From NCBI RefSeq assembly GCF_000426625.1, contig NZ_KE384547.1, positions 1,038,986-1,102,985 of the forward strand: a stretch of 64,000 nt of DNA, in the 5' to 3' direction. Of this stretch, positions 26,329-37,071 are shown piece after piece (within the stretch, counting starts at the first letter, position 1; every line of letters starts with the position of its first letter). Below the pieces are notes generated by a model, which did not search any database, had not been told where the DNA came from, and worked only from the letters and a program-made list of their open reading frames with translations. Source of the DNA: Psychrilyobacter atlanticus DSM 19335 (GTDB lineage Bacteria > Fusobacteriota > Fusobacteriia > Fusobacteriales > Fusobacteriaceae). The position numbers and the translations under genes were made by a program.

Positions 26329-27549
26329 ATGTCAAAATTAGTAGAAAGATTTATAAATTATGTAAAATTTGATACGGAATCAGATGAAAACTCAGCAACA
26401 TGCCCAAGTACAGAAAAGCAATTGAAGCTGGCTGTTTTTTTAAAAGATGAGATGATTGGATTAGGATTAGAAGAGGTAACATTGGATGAAAACGGATATT
26501 TAATGGCGACTCTGCCTAGCAATACCGATAAAGATATCCCAACTTTTGGATTTGTAGCACATATGGATACTGCACCTGCATTTTCAGGGAAGGATATAAA
26601 ACCTAAATTTGTAGATTACAAGGGTGGAGATATAGTATTAAATGAAGAAAAAAACATAGTTCTATCTCCTAATGATTTTAAGGAGTTAGATTCATATATA
26701 GGTGAAACTCTTATCACAACTGACGGGACTACTCTTTTGGGAGCAGATGACAAGGCTGGTATTGCTGAAATATTAACAGCTATGGAATATTTAATGGATC
26801 ATCCTGAGATAAAACATGGAAAGATCAGAATAGGATTCACACCTGATGAGGAGATAGGAAGAGGAGCAAATTTATTTGATGTAGAAAAATTTGGAGCTGA
26901 ATTCGCTTATACTATCGATGGTGGAAGATTAGGAGAGGTAGAATATGAAAACTTCAATGCTGCAAGTGCTAAGATAAAGATAACAGGTAGAAGTGTACAT
27001 CCAGGGACTGCTAAAGATCAGTTAGTCAATGCTCTTCAAATAGGAATGGAACTTCATAATTTATTACCGGTAAACCAACGTCCTGAATTTACAGAAGGGT
27101 ATGAAGGATTTTATATGTTATGTGAGATGAGTGGGGATATATCTGATGCAAAGTTAGATTATATTATCAGAGATCACGATATGGAAAAATTCCTGGAGAA
27201 GAAAGAATTTATAACTCATGCTGTAGAACTATTGAATAAAAAATATAATAATGTTATTGAGTTGGAACTTACAGATAGTTATTACAATATGAAGGAAAAG
27301 ATAGAAGAAAAGATGGAGGTCTTTGATATAGCTCGTGATTCTATGATTGAGTTGGGAATAGAACCTGTTATAAAACCTGTTAGAGGTGGAACAGATGGGG
27401 CTAGATTATCTTATATGGGACTGCCGTGTCCTAATATATTTACAGGTGGTCATAATTTCCACGGGCAGTATGAATACATACCTGTATCATCTATGGAAAG
27501 AGCTGTTGAAGTAATAGTGAAGATAAGTGAAAATATTGCCAAAAGATAG
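26329..27549 (+). CDS. pepT: peptidase T (tripeptide aminopeptidase)
   Basis: A 406-residue M20B zinc peptidase of full family length. Metal ligands are visible in FVAHMDTAPAFSG, LGADDKAGIAEI and FTPDEEIGRGA; the dimerisation domain starts near VEYENFNAASAKIKITGRSV, and the last ligand is in IFTGGHNFHGQYEYIP. It removes the N-terminal residue from tripeptides in the cytoplasm. Single gene followed by a terminator at 27578-27610. Confidence 0.96.
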   Translation: MSKLVERFINYVKFDTESDENSATCPSTEKQLKLAVFLKDEMIGLGLEEVTLDENGYLMATLPSNTDKDIPTFGFVAHMDTAPAFSGKDIKPKFVDYKGGDIVLNEEKNIVLSPNDFKELDSYIGETLITTDGTTLLGADDKAGIAEILTAMEYLMDHPEIKHGKIRIGFTPDEEIGRGANLFDVEKFGAEFAYTIDGGRLGEVEYENFNAASAKIKITGRSVHPGTAKDQLVNALQIGMELHNLLPVNQRPEFTEGYEGFYMLCEMSGDISDAKLDYIIRDHDMEKFLEKKEFITHAVELLNKKYNNVIELELTDSYYNMKEKIEEKMEVFDIARDSMIELGIEPVIKPVRGGTDGARLSYMGLPCPNIFTGGHNFHGQYEYIPVSSMERAVEVIVKISENIAKR

Positions 27550-27577
27550 AAAAAATAATTATATCAAATAACTAACT

Positions 27578-27610
27578 AAAAGAATCTCTTTTTAAGGGAT
27601 TCTTTTTTTT
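27578..27610 (+). terminator. terminator after pepT
   Basis: AAAAGAATC (27578-27586) pairs with GATTCTTTT (27598-27606), followed by more T residues. Confidence 0.8.
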
Positions 27611-27746
27611 ATGGTTAAAAAACCTACCTTAAATAATAGTATTCCTTGAAAGGAGGGGAAAAATTAGGTATAATAATTAAGTTAGAGCCAAAAAAAAATA
27701 TAAATAAAAGAACAAGTAGGTTAGAACAAATAGTTAGGAGGAAAAG

Positions 27747-29162
27747 ATGAAAAAAATATCTTTTAGAAGGATACTACCGTCTAAGATTTTAGTGATGTCA
27801 TTTATAGTTATAATACTTATAGGTACATTTTTTCTGTCACTGCCAATCGCAGTAAAAGAAGGACAGGATATAAGTATTTTGACGGCATTATTTACAGCTA
27901 CATCTGCAGTTTCAGTGACAGGCCTTTCATTGGTTGATGTAAGTCTGGTATTCAGCCCCTTTGGGAAATCAGTAATATTGATATTGATTCAATTGGGCGG
28001 ACTTGGAATAATGACTTTTTCAACATTAGTTTTTACCCTGATAGGGAAACAAATAAGCTACCAGGAGAGAAAGATATTAAAGGAGGATCTCAATACCTAT
28101 ACCATTGGAGGAGTAATAAAGTTTTTAAAGCGGATTGTTTTGATAGTAATAGGAATAGAGACCATAGGAGCTATATTTTTAACCTTTGGATTTGCCAGAA
28201 CCATGCCACTAAAAAAAGCCATGATATATGGAGTGTTTCATTCAGTATCTGCATTTTGTAATGCAGGATTCTCGCTTTTTTCAGACAGTATAGTCAGATA
28301 TTCTAGTAATGGAGTAGTAACTTTAACCATTGCAATATTAATATCTCTAGGTGGAATTGGGTTTGCAGTTATTAATTCTACTATAAACTACTATAAGACG
28401 GGTAAAAAAACATATAATCTAACTTCTAAATTAGCACTTCTTATAAGTTTTTTCCTGACAGTCGGTGGAACTATAGTATTTTTTATATTTGAGAGAAGTA
28501 ATCCGGGAACCATAGGTAATATGGGAATAATTGATGCATTGAACAATTCTTTTTTTCAAAGTGTAACTACCAGAACAGCTGGGTTTAATTCAATCCCAAT
28601 GGAGAACTTAAGACCTTCGACACTATTTTTATTCTTAATTTTGATGTTTATAGGAGCTTCCCCTGGTTCTACAGGTGGAGGATTAAAAACTACAACTTTT
28701 GGAATAATAATGTTTTATGTGATGGTAATTTTAAGAAATGAAAAAGATCTTGTTATATCCAATAGACGTGTTCCGTGGGAGGTTTTACACAGGGCTATGG
28801 CTATTTTGATAATATCGTTATTATATATTACTGTGGTAGTATTTTTGATATTGATGACAAATGAGATGACCTCTATAAAGGATCTGGCAGATGCTGTTTT
28901 ACAAGGATCTGTACAGGGCAATGCCGTGGTACAAACGAGCAACTTAACTTTGGATAAGGTTATCTTTGAAGTTATATCAGCTTTTGCAACGGTAGGAGTA
29001 TCACAGGGAATAACAGCAGATCTGAATGTATTCGGAAGGATATTATTAATTTTGACTATGTTGATAGGAAGAGTTGGTCCCCTTACATTTATGCTGGCAT
29101 TCAGTGAAAAAATTAAAGTTAGATCTTATAAATATCCACAGGAAAATGTATTGATAGGGTAA
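27747..29162 (+). CDS. ktrB: Ktr/Trk potassium transporter, membrane subunit
   Basis: A 471-residue membrane protein with four M-P-M repeats. The pore-loop filters are seen as TSAVSVTGLS, SAFCNAGFSL, TRTAGFNSIP and SAFATVGVSQGI, each with the conserved glycine that lines the K+ path. Length and N-terminus fit KtrB more than TrkH. It works with the RCK protein encoded 34 bp downstream. RBS TTAGGAGGAAAAG. Potassium uptake dependent on sodium or nucleotides is known for the family. Confidence 0.92.
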   Translation: MKKISFRRILPSKILVMSFIVIILIGTFFLSLPIAVKEGQDISILTALFTATSAVSVTGLSLVDVSLVFSPFGKSVILILIQLGGLGIMTFSTLVFTLIGKQISYQERKILKEDLNTYTIGGVIKFLKRIVLIVIGIETIGAIFLTFGFARTMPLKKAMIYGVFHSVSAFCNAGFSLFSDSIVRYSSNGVVTLTIAILISLGGIGFAVINSTINYYKTGKKTYNLTSKLALLISFFLTVGGTIVFFIFERSNPGTIGNMGIIDALNNSFFQSVTTRTAGFNSIPMENLRPSTLFLFLILMFIGASPGSTGGGLKTTTFGIIMFYVMVILRNEKDLVISNRRVPWEVLHRAMAILIISLLYITVVVFLILMTNEMTSIKDLADAVLQGSVQGNAVVQTSNLTLDKVIFEVISAFATVGVSQGITADLNVFGRILLILTMLIGRVGPLTFMLAFSEKIKVRSYKYPQENVLIG

Positions 29163-29196
29163 ATTAATTAAGAAAAAATCTAGGAGTTGAGATAAA

Positions 29197-29856
29197 ATGA
29201 AGAACTATTTAGTTATAGGCCTAGGGAGGTTTGGATCGAGTATTGCACAGACACTTTATGAAGCTGATAGTGAGGTCCTGGCAATAGATACAAACGAAGA
29301 GCTGGTTCAAGAAGCTATAAACAATAATCTAGTGGATAATGCTCTGATACTTGATGCTACCGATGAAAATGCATTGAAGGAGATAGGTGCCGGTAATTTT
29401 GATATAGCCTTTATAGGAATAGGAAGTAATATTCAGGCAAGCATCATGACAACTTTAAACTTAAAGGAATTAGGTGTTAAAAAAATTATAGCAAAGGCAG
29501 TCAGTAAGAGTCATGGGAAAGTATTGAAAAAAATAGGTGCCGATGATGTAATATACCCAGAAGAATATATGGGACATAGGATAGCTATGCTGGCTATGGA
29601 GCCTAACATGATGGAACATATGAGATTTTCAAAAGATTTCTTATTGGTAGAGTTTAAAGCTCCCGCATCATTTTTGGGGAAAAATTTAATGGAATTAGCT
29701 GTAAGAGATTCATATAATATAAATATAATAGGAATAAAAAAAAGTGATGGAGAGCTGAATTCAAGCCCTAGAGCGACAAGTGTGATTGAAAAAGGTGATA
29801 CACTCTTGGTTATCACGGACTCTAAAACAGCCAGAGAATTAGAAAATTTAAAGTAA
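29197..29856 (+). CDS. ktrA: Ktr/Trk potassium transporter, RCK regulatory subunit
   Basis: A 219-residue cytoplasmic protein with an RCK_N Rossmann fold ([20 protein letters not shown], then a conserved VLAIDTNEE) and an RCK_C domain ([20 protein letters not shown]). It binds ATP/ADP or NAD and gates the KtrB pore. Single RCK pair as in KtrA, not the doubled TrkA form. Same operon as ktrB and probably read on into mnmG, 14 bp away. Confidence 0.92.
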   Translation: MKNYLVIGLGRFGSSIAQTLYEADSEVLAIDTNEELVQEAINNNLVDNALILDATDENALKEIGAGNFDIAFIGIGSNIQASIMTTLNLKELGVKKIIAKAVSKSHGKVLKKIGADDVIYPEEYMGHRIAMLAMEPNMMEHMRFSKDFLLVEFKAPASFLGKNLMELAVRDSYNINIIGIKKSDGELNSSPRATSVIEKGDTLLVITDSKTARELENLK

Positions 29857-29870
29857 AGAAGGAGAAAATA

Positions 29871-31760
29871 ATGCATGAATTTGATGTAATAGTAGTAGGA
29901 GCAGGACATGCAGGTTGTGAAGCAGCCTTAGCATCTGCAAGAATGGGAATGAAAACAGCAATATTTAGTATAACTTTGGATAACATAGGAGTAATGTCAT
30001 GTAATCCATCTATCGGAGGGCCTGCTAAATCTCACTTGGTAAAAGAGATAGATGCTCTTGGTGGAGAGATGGGAAGAAACATCGACAAAACTTTTGTACA
30101 AATAAGAGTTTTAAATACAAAGAAAGGACCAGCGGTAAGGTCTCTTCGTGCTCAAGCTGATAAACAGAGTTATCACATGGAGATGAAAAAAACTATAGAG
30201 AATACAGAAAATCTAGATTCTATCCAGGGTATGGTAACGGAAGTTGTAGTAGAGGATAATAAAGTTGTAGGTATAAAAACTCAAGAAGGAGTAACTTACT
30301 CAGCTAAGACGGTTATCATAGCGGCAGGAACGTTTATGAGAGGTCTTATCCATATTGGAGATAAAAAGTTTCAAGGTGGAAGGATGGGAGAACTGCCGTC
30401 AAATGATCTGCCTCTATCACTAAAAAAAGCCGGATTAGAGTTAGGAAGATTTAAGACAGGAACTCCTCCAAGAATTGATTTTAGAAGTATGAATTTCGAC
30501 AGGTTAGAGGAACAACCAGGAAATTTTGAGCAGCTTCTAAAGTTTTCTAATAGAACTTTAAATAAAGATGTAGAAGGAAGGGAACAAATCCCTTGTTATG
30601 TAACATATACAAACCCAGATGTACATAATGTAATAACTCAAAATAAATCTAAGTCACCTCTATTCAATGGAACTATCGAGGGGACAGGACCGAGATATTG
30701 CCCGTCTATCGAAGATAAGGTATTTAGATATGCAGAGAAGGAAAAACATCATCTGTTTTTAGAAAAAGAGGGGTATGGAACTAATGAAGTATATATAAGT
30801 GGATTTTCAACTTCACTCCCTGCAGAAGTTCAAGAGAAGATGGTAAAAAATATCTATGGATTAGAAGAGGCAAAGATCATGAGATATGCCTATGCCATAG
30901 AATATGACTATGTGTTACCTGAAGAATTACAATACAGTTTAGAGACTAAAAAAGTAGAAAATCTGTTTTTAGCAGGACAAATTAACGGAACTTCTGGATA
31001 TGAAGAAGCTGCCGGACAGGGTCTTTTGGCAGGGATGAATGCAGCTAGAAAATTACAGGGAAAGGAGCCTATCATATTAGATAGAGCCGACTCATACCTG
31101 GGAACTCTAGTAGACGACCTGGTAACTAAAGGAACCAATGAGCCATATAGAATGTTTACTGCTAGAAGTGAATACAGACTCCTACTTAGAGAGGACAATG
31201 CTGATCTTAGACTTTCTAAAATAGGTTATGAAGCAGGATTATTAGATGAAGCGACTTATAACTTAGTAGAAAAGAAGAAAAAAGATGTTTTAGAGATCGT
31301 TGAAAAATTATCTTTAAATTTAGGGTCGAGTAACAAAAGAATTGCAGAGGTATTGATCAAGAAAAACAGTGGGGATCTAAAATCAGGGACTACCCTGTTA
31401 GAACTATTGAAAAGACCAAGATTAGACTATAAAGATATTAAATATATCGCTGAAATTATAGATGGATTTGAGTTAGGAGAATATCCTGAGGATACTGAAT
31501 ACCAGGTAGAGGTTCAGGTTAAATATGACGGATATATAAAAAAATCATTAAAGATGATAGAAAAGCATAAAGCGCTGGAAGAAAGATTAATTCCCAAAGA
31601 TTTCGACTATGATGTAGTTAGTGGAATAACTGGTGAAGCCAAGGAAAAATTAATAGAGAAAAAACCTTTAAATATAGGGCAGGCTTCTAGGATATCTGGT
31701 GTATCCCCGGCAGATATATCTGTATTACTTATGGTTTTAAAGATAAGAGGTGATAAATAA
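29871..31760 (+). CDS. mnmG: tRNA uridine-5-carboxymethylaminomethyl modification enzyme MnmG (GidA)
   Basis: A 629-residue FAD protein of full length. FAD site [41 protein letters not shown] and the GidA signatures [19 protein letters not shown] and [16 protein letters not shown] are clear, as is the C-terminal tRNA-binding domain ending [16 protein letters not shown]. With MnmE it installs the xm5 group on wobble uridine 34. Overlaps rsmG by 11 bp, the common gidA-gidB arrangement. Confidence 0.97.
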   Translation: MHEFDVIVVGAGHAGCEAALASARMGMKTAIFSITLDNIGVMSCNPSIGGPAKSHLVKEIDALGGEMGRNIDKTFVQIRVLNTKKGPAVRSLRAQADKQSYHMEMKKTIENTENLDSIQGMVTEVVVEDNKVVGIKTQEGVTYSAKTVIIAAGTFMRGLIHIGDKKFQGGRMGELPSNDLPLSLKKAGLELGRFKTGTPPRIDFRSMNFDRLEEQPGNFEQLLKFSNRTLNKDVEGREQIPCYVTYTNPDVHNVITQNKSKSPLFNGTIEGTGPRYCPSIEDKVFRYAEKEKHHLFLEKEGYGTNEVYISGFSTSLPAEVQEKMVKNIYGLEEAKIMRYAYAIEYDYVLPEELQYSLETKKVENLFLAGQINGTSGYEEAAGQGLLAGMNAARKLQGKEPIILDRADSYLGTLVDDLVTKGTNEPYRMFTARSEYRLLLREDNADLRLSKIGYEAGLLDEATYNLVEKKKKDVLEIVEKLSLNLGSSNKRIAEVLIKKNSGDLKSGTTLLELLKRPRLDYKDIKYIAEIIDGFELGEYPEDTEYQVEVQVKYDGYIKKSLKMIEKHKALEERLIPKDFDYDVVSGITGEAKEKLIEKKPLNIGQASRISGVSPADISVLLMVLKIRGDK

Positions 31761-32466
31761 GATGAAAGAATTTTTTTATGAAGGACTAAAAAAAATAGGC
31801 TTAGAACTGGATGAAACTACTGTAGATATGTTATTAGAGTATGGAAACTTATTGTTAGAGACCAATAAACACACTAATTTAACAGCTATTAGAGATGAAA
31901 AAACTATGTATGAAAAACATTTTTTAGATTCTTTATTACTGCAAAATAAAATACCTTCTGGTGTTAAAAAAGCTATGGATATAGGAACAGGAGCAGGGTT
32001 TCCTGGGATGGTATTAGCTATTGCCAACCCTAATATAAACTTCACTTTGATGGACTCTGTAAGTAAAAAAACAAAATTTTTAGAGATGGTGGCAGAAAAA
32101 TTAAATCTATCTAATGTAGAAGTAGTAAATATGAGAGCGGAAGATTATATAAAATTGGAAAACAAAAGAGAAACTTATGACCTTGGGTTATGCAGAGGAG
32201 TATCAAAGTTTAATGTAATATTGGAATATATGGTTCCCTTTCTAAAAGTTGGAGCTACATTTCTAGCACAAAAGATGGACTATCAAGAGGAGTTGGAATA
32301 CTCTAAAAATGCATTTGAAATATTAAACAGTAAAATAGTAAAGGTGGATGAATTAAAATTACCATTTTGTGAAGATGCAAGATATATATTTGAAATAAAA
32401 AAAATGGAAGAGACTGATGAGAAATATCCAAGAAGAGCAGGGATACCACTTAAAAGACCACTGTAA
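31750..32466 (+). CDS. rsmG: 16S rRNA (guanine-N7) methyltransferase RsmG (GidB)
   Basis: A 238-residue class I methyltransferase: N-terminal [23 protein letters not shown] motif [32 protein letters not shown], and the C-terminal [14 protein letters not shown], all RsmG hallmarks. It methylates G527 (E. coli numbering) of 16S rRNA. The frame opens at ATG 31750, but a second ATG at 31762 gives [13 protein letters not shown] and is closer to the usual N-terminus; either is possible. Confidence 0.95.
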   Translation: MINKMKEFFYEGLKKIGLELDETTVDMLLEYGNLLLETNKHTNLTAIRDEKTMYEKHFLDSLLLQNKIPSGVKKAMDIGTGAGFPGMVLAIANPNINFTLMDSVSKKTKFLEMVAEKLNLSNVEVVNMRAEDYIKLENKRETYDLGLCRGVSKFNVILEYMVPFLKVGATFLAQKMDYQEELEYSKNAFEILNSKIVKVDELKLPFCEDARYIFEIKKMEETDEKYPRRAGIPLKRPL

Positions 32467-32468
32467 TC

Positions 32469-32540
32469 CTTTCTCCCTGACATTTAGAAATCACTTTTTT
32501 ATCTATAAGCGGTTTCTAATAATCGTCACCTGGGAGAGAG
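32469..32540. promoter_or_regulatory. two-stem structure in the gap before tamB
   Basis: CTTTCTCCC (32469-32477) pairs with GGGAGAGAG (32532-32540) with one G-U, and inside it TTAGAAA (32484-32490) pairs with TTTCTAA (32513-32519). No T-run follows, so it does not look like a terminator. It may be a leader structure for the tamB operon; no known riboswitch is recognised. Confidence 0.35.
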
Positions 32541-32616
32541 TGCCTATAGTCGAGAGAGGGTAGTAAAGAATTTATGGTAAAAGAGCTTTTGAATTTTAAA
32601 TAAAAAGGGGGAAGCT

Positions 32617-35600
32617 ATGAAAAAACTTATCATGAAATACCGAAAAAGCTTCATTGCTTCCTCGGTATTGGTTTTAATGTTGATAACAGTCCCGTTGTAC
32701 ATTACCGTCAAAAACAATTTTGATAAAATTGTAGATATCTCTCTAAAGTATTTTTTAGCCGATATCTCCCATACGACCTCTGACCTTTCTACATTTGGCC
32801 TCATTGTGGTAGATGATGCAGTCCTAAAAGATGACAAAGGAATAACGGTACTCTATGCTCCTAAGCTTACCCTGCGATACTCCATAAAAGACCTCTTGAG
32901 GGGGAAAATTACAGAGATCAGTGCTGATAATCCATATCTATATATTGCAGTAGATAAAAATAGAGATATAAATATAGTGGATATTTTTGCTACTGGAAGT
33001 CCTGGAAAGGCAGGAGTAGGAGTACCTATAGATATAATTACAGTAACCAATGGTAGGTTGTTGTTTCAGGATAATTATTATGACAAACCTATAAATATGT
33101 TTGTGAATAATGTAGATGGATATGTCAGTTTTGATGATACCCATGGGATCGACTTGAGGTTTTACAATACTGCAGGGGATGAAATGGTTGATTATTCCTT
33201 CACTAACTATGAAAAAGAGTACTCTATGACCATCAAATTGAAAAATGGGGACATCGATCAAGATCTTATGCAATATGCCTATGTAGATGAATATACAAAT
33301 TACTTAGGAGGAAAAGCAGATTTGGATCTGACCATAGACAGTGATGGACTATGGGGTGATGCTTACCTATCCAAAGCCAGTTTTAAAACCAGTGCATACG
33401 ATGGAGTGGCAACGGATATCCATGGAGGAGTGGATTTTTTAGGTGAGAGGATAAAATTAAAATTAGATGGAAAGATGGGAGAGAAAGATGTTGAATTTTC
33501 CTTAGAATATCTTCCGGATAATGTAGAGATGAATATAACTGCCAGCGATTTGAATAAAGAAGACATTAAAAAAGTAACCTTATTCGATGATACCCTGAAG
33601 AAAAAATTGGATGACTTGGGAGATTTCAACGTTTCATATCTAAGGTTAAAATTTGATTTTGATAAGGATTTCAACTTAACTTTAGACAACTATCTGAGAT
33701 TAAACACTCTGAACATTAAGGGTGCAGAGGTTAAAGATCTTAAAGGGAGTATAGTTTTATCTGGAGATCAGGTGAAATTAAAAGATTTGAGATTTTTTAT
33801 GGATTATGATGGAAGTGAAGGATATACCTTACTCAATGGATCCTACGATAAAGATATTTTAGATCTGAATTTTAATATTTTAAATAGGAGGAGTCCTTTA
33901 AAATTAAAAGAGTTAAATGGCAATTTTAAATATGATCTAAATACTGAGAAAATTGATTATACCCTCTATTCAGATATATTGAAGATAGGTGGGAAGATAG
34001 ATCTGGACAGACAAATATTTGGGATCTCTAGTATAGGAACTAAAGATGTAGAGATAGAATATAAAGGTGAATATTATTCCACCAAAAACAATGTTAAAGT
34101 AATCTATGATTATGCCAACAAAGACCTGCTCTTAGGAGAGGGAGAAGTAGAGATTAAGGAAAAAGATTCATTGAGATCTTTAGCGTTAAATTTTACTAAC
34201 AACGGCAACAAGATCTACTTTAACAAGATGAATTTATTTTATAATGAACTGCAGTTATCTGCTAATGGTTATTTAGACATAGATGATCTCTCCTATAACT
34301 TTGATTATACAGGAAAAAATTTAAAGGTTGAAAATTTTATATCTGTTGATGGCTTGGAAACAGGAATAGATTTTGATGGCACTTTTATAGGGAAAAAAGA
34401 AAATTTTTCTTTGATCTCTAATGTTGAAAGCAAGAACGGAAAATACGCTGTCTCCTACAAGGATATCCGTGGAAGACTGAGAGTCGTTAATAATGGAAAA
34501 CTTGGAGCAGACTTTGATGGATATTTAGGAGAAGTGTCCTACGACGACGTTGAATTTAAAGACTTTAAGGTAGGATTAAATTACAGTGATGATGTTTTTA
34601 AGGTCTCAGAACTCAGAAATAATCTTTTGACAATTATAGGTGACTATAATATAATTAATCAAACCTTAGATTTTGATTATAAAATAAGAGGGATAAAAGA
34701 AAACAAGATAAAATTACTAGAAAAGTATGGGTTCAAGATGGATCTAGAAAATGTCGATGGAAGTTTAAAGGGTGAAATAAAAGATTTTAAAATTAAACTT
34801 TATTCAACGAATGCCTGGGTTCAATATGAGGATTTACCAAAGGTATATTTAAAGGGAGGACTCCGGTTTTATGATCAAAAAATATATTTTGATGAATTTA
34901 AAGTCGGTGAAAATAATGTCGGTGGATACTACGATATTTCCTCTAAAAACTTTAGAGTAAAGGTGAATTTACTTGAAAATAATTTGGCAGAATATTATGG
35001 AGATGTAAACTTAAAATATCGTCTCACAGGAGAAGTTGTTCTGTGGGGAACGCCCGATAATATTAGTGGAGTTTTTAAAACTTTTGCAGATAATGTCTAT
35101 CTCCGGGGAAGAAAGCTGCCAAATATAAAGATGGTCTCTACTTATAAAGGGGGGAACTTAGGGAAATTAGATAAAAGTGGTCACATGGATATTAACAGTG
35201 TTACTATTTCTTCTGAAAAAGGAGAGAAACTTTTAAATGGGGGAGGATGGATTGATCTAAGTGAAAACAAAATTTCTTTTAAAATTAAAGATGTTTTAGA
35301 TCTTGAAAACTTAAAAGAATATTCAGAAACACAGGATATAAGTGGGGAATTAAATACTTATATAAATGTAAATGGCCCATTTAATGATTTAAAATATGAT
35401 CTTAATATAAATAGTAAAGCTATTCTTATTGAGGGGAATAAACTTGAAAACTTTAAAGTGGATCTTCATGGAGATTTAAAAGAGTTAAAATTAAAAGAAT
35501 TAAGTTTAAGTTATCATAATAACAAATTGACTTCTCAAGGAGAAATTAACTTTAAAGATTTTGATTATAGTTTAAATATCAAATCCAATAAAATAGATCT

Positions 35601-37071
35601 TTCTTTTCTAAACATATTTTCTTTTTCTGAATACATAAATAAAATTAAGGGAATCGCTACTATTGATGTAGAGATAAATTCTAAAAATAATTATGGGGAA
35701 TTTAAAATTAAAGATCTTTCAGCTGAAATGCCAAAATATGGAATCTCCATAGATAAGGTTAATACTCAGGTGCTTCTAGATAAAAAACTTGTGAAGATTG
35801 ATTATTTTAAAGGTAAGATAAATAATGGCGACATCAAAATGGAAGGTTATCTAAAAATCCCTGCTTTTGAGGGAATAGAAAATCAAGATAGTCAGGTATC
35901 AAAACTTGATTATAAACTTAATTTGGTTTTAGACAAGGTGGATTATTCCTACCAGGATAAGATCAACTTAGTGCTGAGTTCAGACGCAGTTTTTACTAAA
36001 AACAAGGTCACTGGTGATTTTATAATCAATAGTGGTGAAATTCTGGGAATTCCAGATGTTAAGGATACAGAGGTTTCTAATATAGCTTCTCAGATTAAAG
36101 AAAAGGAAGTTATCAGAAAATCCAAAGAATTGGGTAGTGATTTTGAGATAAAAACAGTTGAAGATGATGGACCGAGTATTGATATAGATATAAATTTAAA
36201 AACTGAAAGTCCAATTAAATTAAAGATTTCAAAGTTAACCTATACTTCTATTGTTGAAAATATATATGGAGATTTGAATATAGACGGGAATTTAAAGTTA
36301 AAAAATAAAGAGATAAGTTATAATGGAATGGTCAGTATTGACGATGGGTCCATTGTGTTAAATAACAATTTATTTTATTTAAGTACTGCTACAGCAAAAT
36401 TCATAAAAACTGAAGCTGAAAGTGTGAGCTTCCATCCAATAGTGGTGTTAAATGCAAACTCTACCATTGCAAATGAGGATGTATATATAAATATAAGTGG
36501 TGAATATCCAAATTTACAGATCCAGATGAGTACAGGTTCAGGGTTAAATGAGGATGAAATCGGATCGTTATTGACTTTTCATAATGTAAGTGATGAAAAA
36601 AATACCAATGTAGTTGTGAAAGATGTACTGGATAGAGAGATAAGTGATAAACTTTTTTCACCTATATCTTCAGAAATTGCCAGTGTATTAAAAATAGAAA
36701 AATTTCAAATTTCATCTGATTTAGTAGCGTATGAATATGAAGGTGGAACTTATAAAGATACAGGGACTTTAGGCTTGGGAGCGTCGATAGATGCAGAAAA
36801 CCCAATATATAAAGATAAATTATATTGGAAAGCTAAAGCTAGATGGGGAGCATCTAAATATTATGACAATGTCACTGAGTATGATTTTGCTTTAGATCAT
36901 AGAATAACAAAAAACTTGTCGTGGGGTGGAGGAGTTGGTAAAATTCCAGAGGGTAGAGCAAGAACAGGAGATACCCTTATTAACTACCATATCGACTTAA
37001 GTTGGAGAAAAAAATATAAAAATTTGGAGCAGATAATACTTAACATATTTTTACTTGGAGGAGAAGAATGA
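32617..37071 (+). CDS. tamB: TamB-like translocation/assembly protein (DUF490)
   Basis: A 1484-residue protein anchored by an N-terminal helix (residues about 11-30, SFIASSVLVLMLITVPLYI) followed by a very long periplasmic beta-rich stretch with AsmA-like repeats and the C-terminal TamB/DUF490 domain (LNLKTESPIKLKISK-like motif near 1190, then SYNGMVSIDDGSIVLNNNLF and GLNEDEIGSLLTF). It ends in barrel-partner-like KARWGASKYYDN and DLSWRKKYKN. TamB bridges inner and outer membranes, moving phospholipids and helping barrel assembly. It overlaps the bamA start by 4 bp, fitting a joint role. RBS AAAGGGGGAAG. Confidence 0.92.
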   Translation: MKKLIMKYRKSFIASSVLVLMLITVPLYITVKNNFDKIVDISLKYFLADISHTTSDLSTFGLIVVDDAVLKDDKGITVLYAPKLTLRYSIKDLLRGKITEISADNPYLYIAVDKNRDINIVDIFATGSPGKAGVGVPIDIITVTNGRLLFQDNYYDKPINMFVNNVDGYVSFDDTHGIDLRFYNTAGDEMVDYSFTNYEKEYSMTIKLKNGDIDQDLMQYAYVDEYTNYLGGKADLDLTIDSDGLWGDAYLSKASFKTSAYDGVATDIHGGVDFLGERIKLKLDGKMGEKDVEFSLEYLPDNVEMNITASDLNKEDIKKVTLFDDTLKKKLDDLGDFNVSYLRLKFDFDKDFNLTLDNYLRLNTLNIKGAEVKDLKGSIVLSGDQVKLKDLRFFMDYDGSEGYTLLNGSYDKDILDLNFNILNRRSPLKLKELNGNFKYDLNTEKIDYTLYSDILKIGGKIDLDRQIFGISSIGTKDVEIEYKGEYYSTKNNVKVIYDYANKDLLLGEGEVEIKEKDSLRSLALNFTNNGNKIYFNKMNLFYNELQLSANGYLDIDDLSYNFDYTGKNLKVENFISVDGLETGIDFDGTFIGKKENFSLISNVESKNGKYAVSYKDIRGRLRVVNNGKLGADFDGYLGEVSYDDVEFKDFKVGLNYSDDVFKVSELRNNLLTIIGDYNIINQTLDFDYKIRGIKENKIKLLEKYGFKMDLENVDGSLKGEIKDFKIKLYSTNAWVQYEDLPKVYLKGGLRFYDQKIYFDEFKVGENNVGGYYDISSKNFRVKVNLLENNLAEYYGDVNLKYRLTGEVVLWGTPDNISGVFKTFADNVYLRGRKLPNIKMVSTYKGGNLGKLDKSGHMDINSVTISSEKGEKLLNGGGWIDLSENKISFKIKDVLDLENLKEYSETQDISGELNTYINVNGPFNDLKYDLNINSKAILIEGNKLENFKVDLHGDLKELKLKELSLSYHNNKLTSQGEINFKDFDYSLNIKSNKIDLSFLNIFSFSEYINKIKGIATIDVEINSKNNYGEFKIKDLSAEMPKYGISIDKVNTQVLLDKKLVKIDYFKGKINNGDIKMEGYLKIPAFEGIENQDSQVSKLDYKLNLVLDKVDYSYQDKINLVLSSDAVFTKNKVTGDFIINSGEILGIPDVKDTEVSNIASQIKEKEVIRKSKELGSDFEIKTVEDDGPSIDIDINLKTESPIKLKISKLTYTSIVENIYGDLNIDGNLKLKNKEISYNGMVSIDDGSIVLNNNLFYLSTATAKFIKTEAESVSFHPIVVLNANSTIANEDVYINISGEYPNLQIQMSTGSGLNEDEIGSLLTFHNVSDEKNTNVVVKDVLDREISDKLFSPISSEIASVLKIEKFQISSDLVAYEYEGGTYKDTGTLGLGASIDAENPIYKDKLYWKAKARWGASKYYDNVTEYDFALDHRITKNLSWGGGVGKIPEGRARTGDTLINYHIDLSWRKKYKNLEQIILNIFLLGGEE

